NCBI GenBank assembly: GCA_963580455.1
Contig: OY756972.1
Coordinates: 19,111,001 to 19,175,000 of the forward strand
Direction: 5' to 3'
DNA length: 64,000 bases
Origin: Euonymus europaeus
Taxonomy: Eukaryota > Streptophyta > Magnoliopsida > Celastrales > Celastraceae
The position numbers and the translations under genes were made by a program. Shown here piece after piece: positions 34,346 to 47,682 of this stretch. Within the stretch, counting starts at the first letter, position 1, and each line of letters starts with the position of its first letter. Below the pieces are notes generated by a model, which saw nothing but the letters and a program-made list of their open reading frames with translations, made no database searches and was not told where the DNA came from.

Positions 34346-35589
34346 AAAAACGACATTTGGATCTTCCTACAAACCACAATTAGTCCAATGGCATATGAAA
34401 GACGTAAATACCTATGAAGTTCGGAGAAGAAAGATTGAAGATTATATGGCATTTACATTGGGAAAGCGATAAAGCCAGAGAACATTAATTAGATAGCTGA
34501 AACAGGGAGACATATAAGAAGAACATGTAGCAAAGAACTCATTACATAATGCATGGAGGAAATTTGTGCTGATGAGATTGCAAAGGATTTGGAGAAAGCC
34601 CTCTAGCAACAGCAGATGATACTGGATGTATTAGGAAAGTGCTGTCGATTGGTTGGTAATGGATTTGGGGATTTAGCATTTCGTGGAAGCAAGGTGCACT
34701 TCGACACTTTCTCATATCGCCTTACGACACAACATGCCCAAAGATAAACTCAATCAAACATCAATGGGAAAACCAGTGTGATTTATAACATCTAAAAAGC
34801 TTGATAAGCACAAAAAAGGTGAGAAAAGGAACAAGATTATTTCAATCGGCTGAGAAACATAGGGGAATACGCAGTACTGAAGCCCATACGAAGAGATTTT
34901 TCTGTATCGACAACGAAGACTTTTTATACAAATTGTGTTGAATGCGATGATTTGAAAAGTGGCAGCCATCAGGACTAACTGATTATAAATACCAGAAAAT
35001 GGAGGAAATGGAAACCTTCCAGCTCCTCCATAATTGAAAAGAAACCATGTCAATAAATTCTCAACAACGTAAGACAGAGGTAGGGAATGAGATAGATAAA
35101 CCAGCCAGATCTCCATATGGAGATGAGACGTATTGTGCATGCAGCATACAAGTGAGACAATTTTAAAAACAATGGGAGTCAAGAAGGATTGCCCATCAAT
35201 TACCAAGAGGGGAAATAAGAGCGCTGCTCAAGTCAGAAGAAAGGCTGAGAAGGGGAAAACCACACTAGAGACTATTCATTGAGGACGCAATAATTTTACA
35301 TATGCTCCAATGCCAAATCAAATACATAAAGTTTAACAAAGACAACGAGAAATTATTGTCGGACGCACATGGGAGGAATGCCGAAAAAAGAAGAATATTT
35401 TCTTTAGTGAAGATATCCGTTACAAATGAATCTGTTTTCAAATCTATAAATATTCTTCACAAGTATGTTTAACCATAAGGCATGATTATATTAAATCAAC
35501 ACTTCAAACGATTCAGAAAAACTACAATCTGCAATGCATATATGGTACAAAATTATAATATGATTGAGGGAAGAAAATAAATATACTTA
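34346..35589. other. 3' side of the aspartyl protease pseudogene; nothing recognised
   Basis: A 150-codon minus-strand ORF (34,754-35,206) is hydrophobic but matches no family I know and is likely chance. The rest holds no feature I can support. Confidence 0.3.
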
Positions 35590-38500
35590 CAGTTAGAAGT
35601 AGACCATCCCAACTTCAAATTTTCTCTATCAAAAACCATGCAATAGCACGTCATAAAATTTTCTGCAATACATTTTAGAAAGTGACGGAAAGAGTGGGTA
35701 TACAAAGTCCTGAAAAATGTAGGTCTACATAAGGAGGGGTGGGAAGGCTTAAAAGATGTTCTCAAATCCAATGATTCCATAATCACCATCAAATGGTTGT
35801 AAAGCCAGCAGAATGCAATACCCTGTGCATGAGATAAACCACACCATCGTATAGCATCAAATAACCATAGGAACCATTAAGAAACTATTTTCACGGCCTT
35901 ATGCATAGAGCTGCTTCAAAGCCGAAGTCATCAAACACACCCTTCGAGCTTTAACAATATTTAAGGAAAATACTTAAAGATGATATAGTGTTGAACTATT
36001 CAGAAGTTAAAACCAAAAAGCTAAATAATTTTTTTTATTGAAAACACTATGTCAGGAGGAATCCGTTCTAATGTGTCTACCTAAGTTGAAATCTCATATT
36101 CATAATGATGTCTTCTTCACCACTTTTTGTTAACAATACTTCTAGGGAATGGACGCTTCAACAGGCTTATGTTCATAAGAAAAGAAGGGCACTACTTACT
36201 GAATTTACAGGAACGGAATAGATAGGATTATGAACTTGAAGGCCTTGGTTCATAGCAAATGTAAGTATCATGGCAGGAATTTCATGCAACTCCATTGACC
36301 TGCCAAAGAACACAAAACAAGGGACAATTTTTTTTGAATGGAATAACGGACAACGAGTTATGAGAAATTAAGGATGAACTAGGAAAGGTCTTCATCCATC
36401 ATCCAACCTGGCACTCTGGCAGTGTAAAAATACTTACAGGCAGCCTTGGGACCAATCTTTTCAGCATTCACTTGTTTGACAAACTATGAGCAAAAGATAA
36501 CATGTAATTTAGGCCATCAAAGTTAAAAAAAAAACAAAGGAATTACCTCCAACACAACTTTATTAACTTCAGTTGGAAGAAACGTGAATGATGCACCACC
36601 ATGAACGAGTGCCTGGAATCCAGATTGCTTAACACATGAACTACCAATGCAACATGACTCGACTCCTATAGAATAGGTAACAGTGAAACAATTGAAAAGC
36701 CATCACAAAAATCACATCAAATAGTATAATAATACATATATAGGACAAGGTAAGGCCATCTCTGTTGATACAACAGAGTTAAGGAGTATAGATAACTCCC
36801 TTATTATGTTCCACCTACAGGCAAAAAACGGAGTGGGCTGTCGGGGGGTGGGGCGGGATTTGTTAATCCTTGGTCTCCGAAAAGGATGCTTCCAGAACTA
36901 TTCTCATCAAAAATATTGAACCACAGCTGACAAATAGCAAAAGCAAGAAATAACAGAATTTTCTTTATTTTAAAAGCAATAGACATCAAAATATTAAGAA
37001 TAAACAATATGAACTCTTGCTTGTAGACCGTGTAAAATAACTGTTATGAAATGAAGGGACAAAAAAATGATTTGCACACCCCATAACAATGGTGGCTTGT
37101 ACCGCATTTTCAGTTGCATACAAGCTAGGCGATGCCAAAAGTATTTTGTCTTCAACTGGAAATCCAGAACTCGAGGTATTTTCCAAGTAGTAACACTCTG
37201 AGTAAAGGCATGGCTCATTCATACTTTCGCAGTTTGGTCTCGAGGTGCATCACTCATGTCTGCAATCTAGGCCGCTGGTGGTGGTTGATATTTGATAAAA
37301 AAGGTTTATACTCATTCAAGTCTCTATCATGCATAATAGCTGCCCCAAATGTAAAGGAGCATCTGTCAATCGATAAATTGGAATTAATGCTACACCTCTT
37401 ACTAACTCCTAGCTAAACACTCCACAAGTCAATTGAAGTAATTCTACTTGGGGATTTGACTTGTCTTCAGCTGAGTGTAAAGTGCATATATAGAAACTAA
37501 TAAATATTACACAGAGAGGTTCATATAAAGAAACCACATATATAAGTTGCACTCTTGAAGAATAGTGGTTTTTCGCACATTAAACATGAGGAGAATTTGA
37601 GTACAGTATTTTCAGCAGATTTTGCCAGAAAGCAGCAATGTTGAACCAAATACAGAAGTGGCAGCACTATTTGAAAGGAAAAACGTCCATGTTTTTTGTA
37701 CATGAATCCAATAAGAAGCTTGGCTAAACCAAATAATATCAGTGCCAATCAAGGTACAATTAGCATTTCCTTCGATCATAAGCCGCATAACTGAGCAACT
37801 TCAGCAGCCCCCAATTTTTTTTTAATATGAGAAGCAGAATTAAGAGAGATGCAAAGTTAAAAGAAAACTAAGAAAAACTAACATAATGTTAAAAACTAAA
37901 AAGAGACACATGGAACAGAACAAAGTAAAAGAACACATCAATCTATCAAAGTCTTGCATACTATTGCATTATAGTAACTACCAGGCAAAGAAATGCATCG
38001 TATGCAACAAGGAAATATACTGTCGGTGTCCAAATATCAATCAATGTGAAATATAACCTGAAAATATTGGAAAATCAGAAGCAGTGTTACCAATACCAAT
38101 TAACTATGACATCACCCACCAAACCCTGTTCTGTTTTTCAATTTTATTGACACTGATAGGGAGGTTCAAGCACATGGTGCATTGGTGATTCAAGCTCTTT
38201 TAGCTTGAAGATCAGCATGACGGTTACCATCCCATTCTTAGCAATCAATAGACTCACATCAACAAACTCGATTTTTTTTTTGCAATCATTAAGAAATGTA
38301 ATTTAGAATCCATAACCGCAATGAATAATAAACAAAGACACGAGTTTTTCTTCACTTTCCTCGAACCTTTTACCCAGAAATTAAACAGAGACCTTAGTTT
38401 TGCTTACCAATCAAACTCATTCCCGTAGGAGAAAGTCCAGCTTGCTTCGGAAGGAAAAAGCACCCGAGTCTGGGAGCTGATCTTCCTCCTATGGCGCTCC

Positions 38501-38709
38501 AAATCATTAATAATAAGCATTTCTATGTACTCCAAGCTCCCCCCTTTAGGCCACAAATCACCCGCCACAGCCCCATTCCTCGACACCCAAAACCCCTTAG
38601 TCTGGTCAGAGAATCTGTGCATGAGCCCCGACGAGAATGTGAGCCCTTCCGACCCTTCAGAGACCAAGCAACCCAATAGCACCAAAAGCGCCACCACACG
38701 ACTCCCCAT
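35590..38709 (-). pseudogene. Decayed aspartyl protease family protein (At5g10080-like)
   Basis: Exon 1 (38,709-38,408) encodes a signal peptide and LTFSSGLMHRFSDQ. Later pieces: 38,057-37,982 (IDIWTPTVYFLVAYDAFLC), 37,259-~37,074 (YYLENTSSSGFPVEDK), ~36,930-36,790 (DENSSGSILFGDQGL), ~36,650-36,545 (VKQSGFQALVHGGASFTFLP), ~36,492-36,440, ~36,305-36,200 and ~35,672-35,590 (MVFDRENLKLGWSTSNC). The family's first active site (D-T/A-G-S) has become DAFLC and the second (DSGAS) HGGAS, so the second catalytic Asp is lost. A TGA interrupts the third piece, IGTP became IWTP, and the segment after VMGC is missing. Active relatives are secreted or GPI-anchored pepsin-like enzymes. Exon limits are approximate. 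Confidence 0.82.
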
Positions 38710-38900
38710 GATTACACATAGAGAGGGAATGAACCGAAATGGAATGTGAGGCGGTAAAGATTAAAGAAGCTTTCGCTATGAGTTGCGGAATGAGGGGATT
38801 TCTGCTATTGCAGCAGAGAGTGAGCACTGAGCAGCGCGCAGCAGCTCCGCCAGCTCCAATAACGCCTATATGTGTTTTGGTTTGAAGGTCCGAAAAGATG

Positions 38901-39000
38901 TGGGCCTTAAACCTGGGCCCAAATATGTGGTCTGAGAAGACTCATCAGAAGCCCAAAAGGAATCACAAGCACGTGAGCTACACGTGACACAACTATAAAT
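38901..39000 (+). promoter_or_regulatory. RPL30 core promoter with site II and G-box motifs
   Basis: Two TGGGCC site II elements lie at 38,901-38,906 and 38,914-38,919, with an inverted AGCCCA at 38,950-38,955. Two CACGTG G-boxes lie at 38,970-38,975 and 38,981-38,986, and a TATA box CTATAAAT at 38,993-39,000, about 100 bases before the ATG. Site II elements are typical of plant ribosomal protein promoters and bind TCP factors. The region also separates RPL30 from the divergent protease pseudogene. Confidence 0.7.
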
Positions 39001-39103
39001 GAGAAAGTTGTAAAACCCCTACATGCACCATCCACGATCCGTCCCCGCCGCTCGTCTTCCACTTTTGAGATAATCACAGAAAGACCTAGTGAGACCTGCA
39101 ACA

Positions 39104-41864
39104 ATGGTGGCGGGAAAGAAGACGGTATACTTCTAATTTTCTCCTTCTATCCTTCGTGTTTTTCTGTGTATTTTATATACTTCTCCGTCGATTTGGGTTT
39201 GGGTTTTGATTTATTTTTGAATTTGGCAATAAAATTTCAGAAAAAGACACATGAGAGCATAAACAATAGGCTGGCTCTGGTAATGAAGAGTGGGAAGTAC
39301 ACTCTTGGTTACAAGACAGTCCTGCGCACCCTACGCAGTTCTAAAGGTTAGATCTTTATCTGTTATTCTACGTGTCATTTTGATGATTTCTTTTTTGTAG
39401 AAGCGAAACCTCACTAACCTCCCTTGGTCAATCAGTTATTACTACACTACTGTTATATTTATTTCATTAGTTTTCAATTTTGATTTTGTTACAACTTATA
39501 ATGGGTTCTGTTGGGCCGATGCAGCGAAGCTAGTGCTTATTTCCAACAATTGCCCACCACTGCGCAAATCCGAGATTGAGTACTATGCCATGCTTGCCAA
39601 AGTTGGGGTTCACCACTACAACGGAAGTAAGTGCTTTATAACCCTATGGTACTCTAATTTTTTCAAAATTAAGTTTTTGCCATGGATGGATGGTGGATGA
39701 GTGGTGATGTATAATACTCATGTGCGCAGTTGATGATAAGTTGCTTACATGTTTAATCTCCTCGTGCCTAGCCAATTTTGTGGTATCTGAGTAGGGTTTG
39801 GCCCATGTTGTGTAATTCTATCTTTAGAAGCTGCACGAAAGATCAATCTTTTCACATTAGAAGTTCTAGAAGCACTTGTGATAGGAGACAATACTCTCAC
39901 TTAAGGACATTTGATATTTCTATGAGGTCCCATTTCAGTATGCTTGTTCAGAAATTTTAACTGTAGAAACGTAAACTATTCACAGATTGACTGTTGTGAT
40001 CTGTGCTGGCTTATAAATTCCTATAACAAATGTTGGCATATTGACTATGCTGAAATAGCTTATATCCGAATGTTGTGGTAATTGGTGTGCAGTAAATATA
40101 AGGTGAAATTTGTATCATTTCAACATTGGGACTATTCAACAGGCTTTAGAGACGGGAAACCATTGGAACCCTTTGTCTTATATCGTTGTCCCTGACAACG
40201 ATTTGTCTCCATAAAAAGCAGTTTAGGAAGTCACGTGCAAATGATGCAAGAAACGGCAAAGGGAACTAGAATGGCAACTCGTTAATTGTACTTTCTTTCA
40301 TTAATGAAATAAATGCTCATCATTTATTTGCTCTTTATTGTAGATGTTTGATTGGGTGATAGTTTTTCTGTTATTTCTTGAGGTTTAATTTGTGTATATT
40401 TCTGTTTATAAAAAAACAAAAGGTAGAAAAATTTCAATGAGACTGGTGTGCTTGTGTTCACTCTGGTTGCTGGGTGGAAGGTGTCACATCACCAGTTGTT
40501 AAACTGTGTTAAAAAAAATTACAGAATTATTTAGGTTTTTAATTTTTTTTGGTAGGATACAATTGATTTGCATGAAGCAACCCCGACATGACACCTTGAA
40601 CAATTGTTAAGTACCTGAACTTCTATATGATATGAGAAGATGATAGAACATAACTTGAGCCTTTGTCTTGGAAGTCTAATCTCATATGAGAAGATGATAG
40701 AACATTACTTGAGCCTTCGTCTTGGAACAATGCTTTCAAGGGATTTAGCCAAGTCATGTTGGCTATGTTGCCCTACCATCAAGTTGGTGTATGCATGAAA
40801 GCATTTGGACATGTACTTAGTTTTGTCTGAAGGTTTTGGCTTGTATATTCACTGTTTATTTTTGGGATATACCTGTGTAATTTTGTTGTTCTATTGATCG
40901 GTTAAAATTGATATCTGTTAAGGAAGAAAAGTAGCTGATGGTTGGTGGGTTTTTTTTTTTCCTTTGATGCTGCGATTGGAGATTCAAGAAGAGATTTTTT
41001 CAATTCAGTAATGTGTATTTGTTCTTTTTTTGTTCTCTTTCTTTCTAATGAACAGAGAGATTGTACTTGTAAAATCAGGGGAACACGTATCTTGTTTGCA
41101 TGGCTTTCCTCTCTAGAACTCTTTAATGGAGTTCTCTTCGGTTGTGACCGTTGCAACAGTTTGAAGGATTGTTAGACTTTTGATTAGCCCAACATAAACT
41201 TAACATTGGAGATCACATTGTATTTGTAAAGATTTCACTTTGATGCATGGCAAGTGGCAAGTTTAAGACTTGGCTGACATCTGAATCAGACTTAACATTG
41301 GAGATCGCATTGTATTTGTAAAGATTTTACGTTGATGTCATGCAAGTGGCAAGTTTAAGACTTGGCTGACATCTGAATCAGGGAAATTGTTTTGTTCTTT
41401 ACTTGCATTAGCAAGAGTACAAACCTCAATTCCTTCAATATTGAAGAGACAAAACGTGTGGATTCTAAAGGGAAAGCTCAAATTTCGAGGAATAGATATG
41501 AACGATGCAACAAATTTAAATTTACTTTTATGTTTTATTTGGTTTCATGGAAATAAATTTGGACCAATCATAGCTTGTATGGCTACGGGTCCAAATCACG
41601 TTGTGCTGGTGGGCATTACTTATGATGATGACCTCTGTTGCAGACAATGTTGATATGGGAACAGCGTGTGGCAAGTACTTCCGTGTGTCTTGCCTAAGCA
41701 TCGTTGATCCAGGTACAATGAATTTGTGCATGCAATGCATATATGGATGGACTTTTCATTTTTAACATTAAATTTACATTTGCATGACAACTCTCACGGA
41801 TTGTCTTTCAATTTGTTGCTCAGGTGATTCTGATATTATAAAGTCTTTGCCTGGTGATCAGTGA
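39104..41864 (+). CDS. RPL30: 60S ribosomal protein L30 (eL30)
   Basis: Five exons, 39,104-39,124; 39,241-39,346; 39,525-39,626; 41,644-41,712; 41,824-41,864, join in frame to 112 residues, the usual plant length. The protein starts [20 protein letters not shown] and ends IIKSLPGDQ. The L7Ae/L30e fold motifs [20 protein letters not shown] and [17 protein letters not shown] are intact. eL30 is a component of the cytosolic large subunit near the subunit interface. Intron 3 is very long (2,017 bp) and contains two local tandem duplications. No defect seen. Confidence 0.96.
40630..40727. repeat. 54-bp tandem duplication in RPL30 intron 3
   Basis: ATATGAGAAGATGATAGAAC followed by a TTGAGCCTTTGTCTTGGAA-like segment occurs twice with a 54-base period and two differences in the shared part. 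Confidence 0.75.
41198..41381. repeat. 92-bp tandem duplication in RPL30 intron 3
   Basis: Two units (41,198-41,289 and 41,290-41,381) begin ACTTAACATTGGAGATC and end GACATCTGAATCAG. They differ at only a few positions, so the duplication is recent. Confidence 0.85.
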
Positions 41865-44026
41865 GAGAGAGCTTTTCCAGCACGTCAATGTCAGTTGAAG
41901 AACTCTGTTGCGTTATTTATTTTCTGTCCCTAAACTATTGGATACTTCTAAGTTTGTGGTTTTGTTGATTCTAATTTGTCTGTGAGGTACATTGAACAAG
42001 GATGAATTTGAAATATTTATGATCCAGCTGGTCTACGTTTGGGAATTGGGATGCAATTGTGATGATTTTAGAATAATAATAATTGGATAATAATAGTAAT
42101 GTCTTGTAGGATGAGTAAATATGAACATCGTGATCTCTAAAACAGCAGGATTGATGGATTGGATTACTGCTTAAAAGATATGGCAAACTTGTGAAAAGAA
42201 ATTGAAGGCAAAATATTATCTGTCAGATAAAAGCCAAAGGGCTGCGTGTGCCTCTCTGTCTCTGACTCTCTTTCTTTCTGTCATCTTCTCTTGCTATGTG
42301 AGTTGTAGTCTTCTTCTTTTTGGCATCATCTCTTCCTTCTTAGCTTCTTCTGCTTTTTCTTCTTCCAAGTCAGTTTCAACTTCCACGATGACCTGAGGAC
42401 CTCTTCAATTTCTCTTCCATTACCTTTTCTGGTAAGTTCATCCTTATATTATCCTCTCTCTTTCTCTCTCTCTCTTGTTTTTCTTGTTTACATGCATCTT
42501 CATGATTATTAACAAGGATTTCTGAATCTGTTTATTGTCCGATCAGTGGGATTCAATGTTTCTTTCTGGGTCTATGGGCATAATGTGATTCAAATGCTGC
42601 ATTTCTTTTTGATGATTGTGTATAAATTATTGTCATCAAAAAACCCAATCACGGATACTTTTTAATTTTCATATAATTATAGATTTGCAGCCATTAATTA
42701 TAAGTCAAATATGATCTTTTGTGAGTTGATAGCAAGATCAAATCTTTAAAAACTAGGAATTTTTCTGTAGAGATATATTTGTGTTGTCTTATTAAGAATG
42801 AAAAGTAGGAAAAAGGAAAATTTTGGGTGTTTTGTTTCTTTCAATTCTTGATCATCTTCCCCTGTCAATAACGAGCTGGACGCGTTTACTTAACTTCCTT
42901 GCGGATGGCAAGTTAAGTTTTGATACAAACACACTTCTGGTCTTAATTAAGGGGGTTAACGTTCGGTTTGGTCTATTTTTTGACATTTTAAGGAAATGTT
43001 TTCTCGATTGATTTTAGTATAAAATATGTAAAAAAAATCGATCAAAAAGACTTTCAGTCAATTTTGATTTTATCTATTTGTTTGATAGCCTAAGTATTTT
43101 CAGATTTATTGCCTTAAATGGAGTGAATCAATGACATGAAGTGAATCAATGACATGTGGGCCCACAAAAGCTGTAATGTAGTAAAAAAATATCTTAAAAG
43201 TTACGAGGCACAATATTAGTTAATTAGTCATTTTTTAGTTTTATAATTTTTCGCGGGACATTGTGACTCATGGACTTACTAGATATACATTGTCACAGTA
43301 TTTTAGTGTCATTTGATTTAATGTTTTTCCTTCGTAGTTAACACGTTTGATGTACTCACTTTTCATCAACAAAAAATAAACAATCATGCATTAAATGATA
43401 CATTTTTAAAAATTATTTTAAATATAGTTTGTTTTTTTACAGCCATCATTTTTTGTTTTTAAATTAAAATTTATACAAATAGTAAAAAAAATCATTTTTA
43501 AATATTAAAAAAAATGCCGATGGATGACTTTTTTTTGACATTTTTCAAATATAGATTTTCTAAAACAGGATCGAGAACGAGTTTAGAGTATCAGATGTGG
43601 ATGCTTACGAGGATGCATGAACATATATATTAATCCTCTAATTGGGTATAATTGGGCAGCTAATAACATAGATAAACTCGTATATAATGCGCCAGAATTT
43701 ATGTAGGAGATTAGTAAATTTTACTTTTTAAGTAATCTTTTGAAGAAAAAAAGGAAATTGAATAACAAAATTTATGATATATATGTGTGTGTGTGTGTGT
43801 TTTGTGTGCATTGTTTTCTGACAGGCAAGCAAGTGCAAGTCATCCTGTGGTGTTGTATTTCTATTCCAAAGACAAATACCAAAACCCAATCTTGATGTCA
43901 TGTACTATTAGCTGTATCCCTTCAACTTTCTTTCAATACACTTGCCCTTCTCGAAAACACACACACACACACATTCACTCTCTCTCTCTCTCCTCTCACT
44001 AAAAGATCACACTAAACCCTATTTAA
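41865..44026. other. Intergenic DNA between RPL30 and the first FAF gene
   Basis: A CT-rich stretch at 42,240-42,480 resembles a leader, but no ORF follows. (TG)n at about 43,786-43,806 and (CA)n/(CT)n at about 43,961-43,995 are microsatellites just upstream of FAF. TATTTAAA at 44,017-44,024 may be the FAF TATA box. Confidence 0.4.
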
Positions 44027-44791
44027 ATGCACCCAACAACACAAACCCACAAGCCACAAGCCTCTCTCTTCTTCATATTCTCCAGTATGTTATATTCTTC
44101 TTCTTTCTCTTCTACCATGATTGGGGAATACATTGGCATGGAGAGTTGTCTTGATTTGAATGTCAACAATATTAATGAAGGAGATCAACATCAACATGAT
44201 GAGGGGGGTTACTACCATCAAAGGAGAAAGAGAGACAATGATCAACGGTCTATGATAAAGAAAAAGGAGTTTCCACCATTAATAACATCACTCGCTCGCA
44301 CCGAAAACCAGCCGTCTCACATGCCTTGGGTGTTGAAGAGGTATTACACTAATGATGGTCGTTTGATTTTGCGAGAAGAGAAGGTGAGACACCATGAGTA
44401 CTTCAAGGCCCATCGAGCCGACGGTCGTCTTACTTTGCAACTTGTCGCTCTCGACGAGGACGACGAAGCCGATTCAATTTGCCGCACTTATGAGAACGAA
44501 AACGAAGATCAGAAGGAGCACTGCATTAATGCTGATCAAGAAAATACAGATGATGACGATAATCGATTCGATTTGGTAAAATTAGTATCGTATAATGAGA
44601 ATCAGTATGAGCAATGTAACGGCAGTAATGGAGATCAAGAGGAAGCGGATGTAGTAAAATCGGCATCTCCGGTGAACGAATCATCACCAGTTGGTGGTGG
44701 TGGTGGTGGTGGTGGTAATGGGAAGTGTTTGATTTACAGCAATGTGAGTAAGATATCATTTGAGGTACCAGCGATAAGGCCGGTTCATTAG
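44027..44791 (+). CDS. FANTASTIC FOUR (FAF) domain protein, intact copy
   Basis: A single-exon frame of 254 codons. The FAF domain lies at about residues 79-142: KKEFPPLITSLART, MPWVLKRYYTNDGRLIL, REEKV, then ADGRLTLQLV. Acidic stretches follow (about 144-220), then a run of about eight Gly from a (GGT)n microsatellite. FAF proteins are plant-specific regulators that in Arabidopsis restrain shoot meristem size through the WUSCHEL/CLAVATA3 loop. Four ATGs are possible: 44,027, 44,087, 44,117 and 44,138. A TATA-like box at 44,017 would place transcription start downstream of the first, so 44,117 (MIGEY) is plausible. No intron is needed. Confidence 0.88.
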   Translation: MHPTTQTHKPQASLFFIFSSMLYSSSFSSTMIGEYIGMESCLDLNVNNINEGDQHQHDEGGYYHQRRKRDNDQRSMIKKKEFPPLITSLARTENQPSHMPWVLKRYYTNDGRLILREEKVRHHEYFKAHRADGRLTLQLVALDEDDEADSICRTYENENEDQKEHCINADQENTDDDDNRFDLVKLVSYNENQYEQCNGSNGDQEEADVVKSASPVNESSPVGGGGGGGGNGKCLIYSNVSKISFEVPAIRPVH

Positions 44792-47263
44792 TTGGATTTT
44801 TAATGCAAGAGAAAAAAATTAATTAGAGTTTCTAGAGGTTGAGAGCTTAAGCCTTTTGGTGGGGCTTAGAGTGGTGAAGGATAGGTGTATGAGATTATTA
44901 TTTGTGTGAAACGAGTAATTCTCAACTGGAATTGATAAGTATTTACTTTAGTTAATTTCATTAATTTTAACTTTTTGGAATTGGAAACTCCCATTTAGGA
45001 TATCTTTTTTTTCTTTTTAACAAAAAAAGGGCGAGGCTCGAACTCAAAGTTCGAGATTACATATAACTCGACTCGTCACCTGAGTTACTCGAGCTAATAA
45101 TAAAGTCTTGGATTGATTTGAATGTCAAAGAATTATGGTGCGTTTGTTTCACATTTCGCACAACTTAAAGTTGTAGGGTCCGCATAAAATGCTGTGTCAA
45201 ATGAAATATTTTCATCTCATAGTTGTGGGATCCACAGTATTTCATAACCACATCACGTAATTGTCCCTCTATATCTTAAAAGTGTTCAATTACTTTTTAT
45301 TGTAATATCTTTCTTTGTAATTTTATCTACAAAATTAATTTAACAGAAAAATGAACCAAACACCTCACAGCATTTTATATAGCTTTTTATACAATATTTT
45401 TCATAACTTTAAGCACAACATTTTTGACAGTTTAAAATTATGAAATGCAATTATAAAAGAAACGGACCTTTATTCTTCCCAATTATCGCTTCGAATGGAA
45501 TCACTATTCTCAATCCAGTCAAACTTTCACTATTTTAAGAGCAATTCTACATCTACCTAAATTAGATGTGACAAAAAAAATTGATTTTCAGCCGTTCTAC
45601 TTAATTGACCATACTCGGATTGGTTTAAATCTGGATAAGTAAATCGAACAATAATTACTTTGAAATTTTTTTATATTTGGATATGAATTTCGAACATATA
45701 ACTTATTTCCAAACTTAGTTTAATCTGGATCGGATAAAAAAATTTCACCCTTCCTAAAATATGACCCTATTTTACCCTCAAATATACATGACATGTGAAG
45801 TAGTCATTGATCATAAATAAATATGTAGAGCTCACTAAATATATATTCAACACTTCATATATATATATATATATATATATTAATTGGGGATCAAATAGGG
45901 ATTTTTTTTTTAGATCTCAAGTATTATTCATCTTCAAATATCGTAAAAATGTCTAATTTCTTGATATACAGAATTGAAAAGGATGTGAGTGTCCAAAAAT
46001 ACCTCTCGGAGTCGATTGATTTGTCAAAAAAAAGGCTAAAACTTGCAATTAGCTAAAAATCAATCATATGAACAAAATACTTTTATTAACAGAGATATTT
46101 TGTATTAAATTTGCAGAGAATCTTAAATTGGGAGAGTAGTATTACTTAACTATTAGTCATGGCAGTCGCAGTGGCAGCATCAAAGTACTAGTGAATAGAG
46201 AGAGTCAGTCGCCAGTGAGTCTCCAGGGACCAATTTCCAAGTTGACACCCCCCAAATTGATTTGTGGTTGGGATGATGATACTGATAATGATAAAGTTTA
46301 TGATAAAGTTGAGGATAAATCATAAAATAAAAATCATTAAGCAAAGTAGTACAGCTACGTCCCAATTCCTGCTTGATACCTTTTTTTTTTTTTTTATTGT
46401 CCTGCTTGATACCTTGTACATACTAACGATTGGAGGGTCCTCTGCTATTTCTGGGCACTTGCATCTCAGACTCCCACACAAAATATCTGGGTATCAACAT
46501 GTGTGTGTGTATATATATGTATATATCCTATTTGATTTCTTGAAAACCCGAATTGATTTATGGATCTCTCACGGTTTCACCTCTCTGAGTCTGACTCTTC
46601 ATCAGTGAAATTTAATTTGGATGACAGCTTGCATTATTTTTTGTTGGTAATCGGAAAGGACAACCAACACACAAATTTGAGCTTAGGATATTAGCCTAAA
46701 TGATATAATAAATTTAGTTAAAATCTAACGTATAGTCACAATTGTGTTATTCCTTGTGAGAATCGTTTTTAGGACCTTGATTCTTAATCCATAAGATTTG
46801 GCGACATTTTTTTTTGGATAAATCAATCAATTTTATTAAGAATATAGAAACTAAACGAAAAGGGCACTAGTTTTGTTTTTATTTCTCTGTTCCTCTTCTG
46901 TTTTTATTTCTTTCTCCTCCCCCTTTTTTTTATCTCTCGGGCCATCCGTATCGATGCCCTGCTGTCTTTTTTCCTTCTTCTATATATGCTGTTGTTTTAT
47001 CACCCAAACCACACTCCAACAAAGTGTGTTCAACATACAACTCTCATTTCAATTTTCATCATTGAATATGTTAAATTGAAGCAAAATTTTGGATAGAAAA
47101 GTAGTTATGAATTTTAATAACGGTTACTAGAAAGCCAACCCTAATGTAATACATTAGGTTCATCATGGGCTCTAGAATGGAGCATAGATAATGGCTATCA
47201 AAAATGGATTTTTTTTAATATATGTTCAAAGGATACAAACTAAGAAAATGTGCAAACCAATAT
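44792..47263. other. AT-rich intergenic DNA between the two FAF genes
   Basis: Includes a possible hAT-type MITE at about 45,134-45,471 (ends GGTGCGTTTGTTTC and, inverted, AGGTCCGTTTC) and an (AT)n microsatellite at about 45,858-45,882. ORFs here show no family features. Confidence 0.4.
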
Positions 47264-47670
47264 GAGCAACAATAATGGAGAGATTTTGTTGGGTCAGCAA
47301 ATCCAAATTTTAAATCCTACTTCTATTACACAAAATTCAGACCACACATATTTCCAATACAGACATATCAATAAAAACACGTCTTTCAATACAATCACAT
47401 CAGCAAAACACTAATTCGGAAACAATTTTTTCTCTTAATTTTTTAATCAAGTCAACCACTTTGCTATCCTCCATACTATCCCTATCAAAGTTATACTAAA
47501 ATCAAGATTGAATCTCACATTTTTTACAAAAAGTTAAGCCACATCATCAAAACACATATCTCAATACAGCCACATCAACAAAACATGTCTTTCAATAGAG
47601 TCACATCAGTAAAAACACATATTTTCACACTATTTGTCGGCCCAACAAAATGCAACCATTGTGGTTGCTC
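47264..47670. mobile_element. MITE with about 36-bp terminal inverted repeats
   Basis: The left end (GAGCAAC..AATGG...ATTTTGTTGGG) is the imperfect inverse of the right end (CCCAACAAAAT...CCATTGTGGTTGCTC). The inside has tandem TTTCAATACA / CACATCA motifs shared with 25,895-26,222. About 407 bp, no coding capacity. The superfamily is uncertain: the target duplication is not clear. Confidence 0.75.
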
Positions 47671-47682
47671 TTAAAACCGGAA

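Noticed and set aside
34754..35206. 150-codon hydrophobic minus-strand ORF
   Set aside because: No conserved motif, and it lies beyond the last recognisable exon of a pseudogene. Considered as a C-terminal GPI-anchor exon of the protease but the sequence does not fit.
45134..45471. Possible hAT-type MITE
   Set aside because: Only 13-14 bases of the ends match and no target duplication is clear, so I left it as a note in the intergenic entry.
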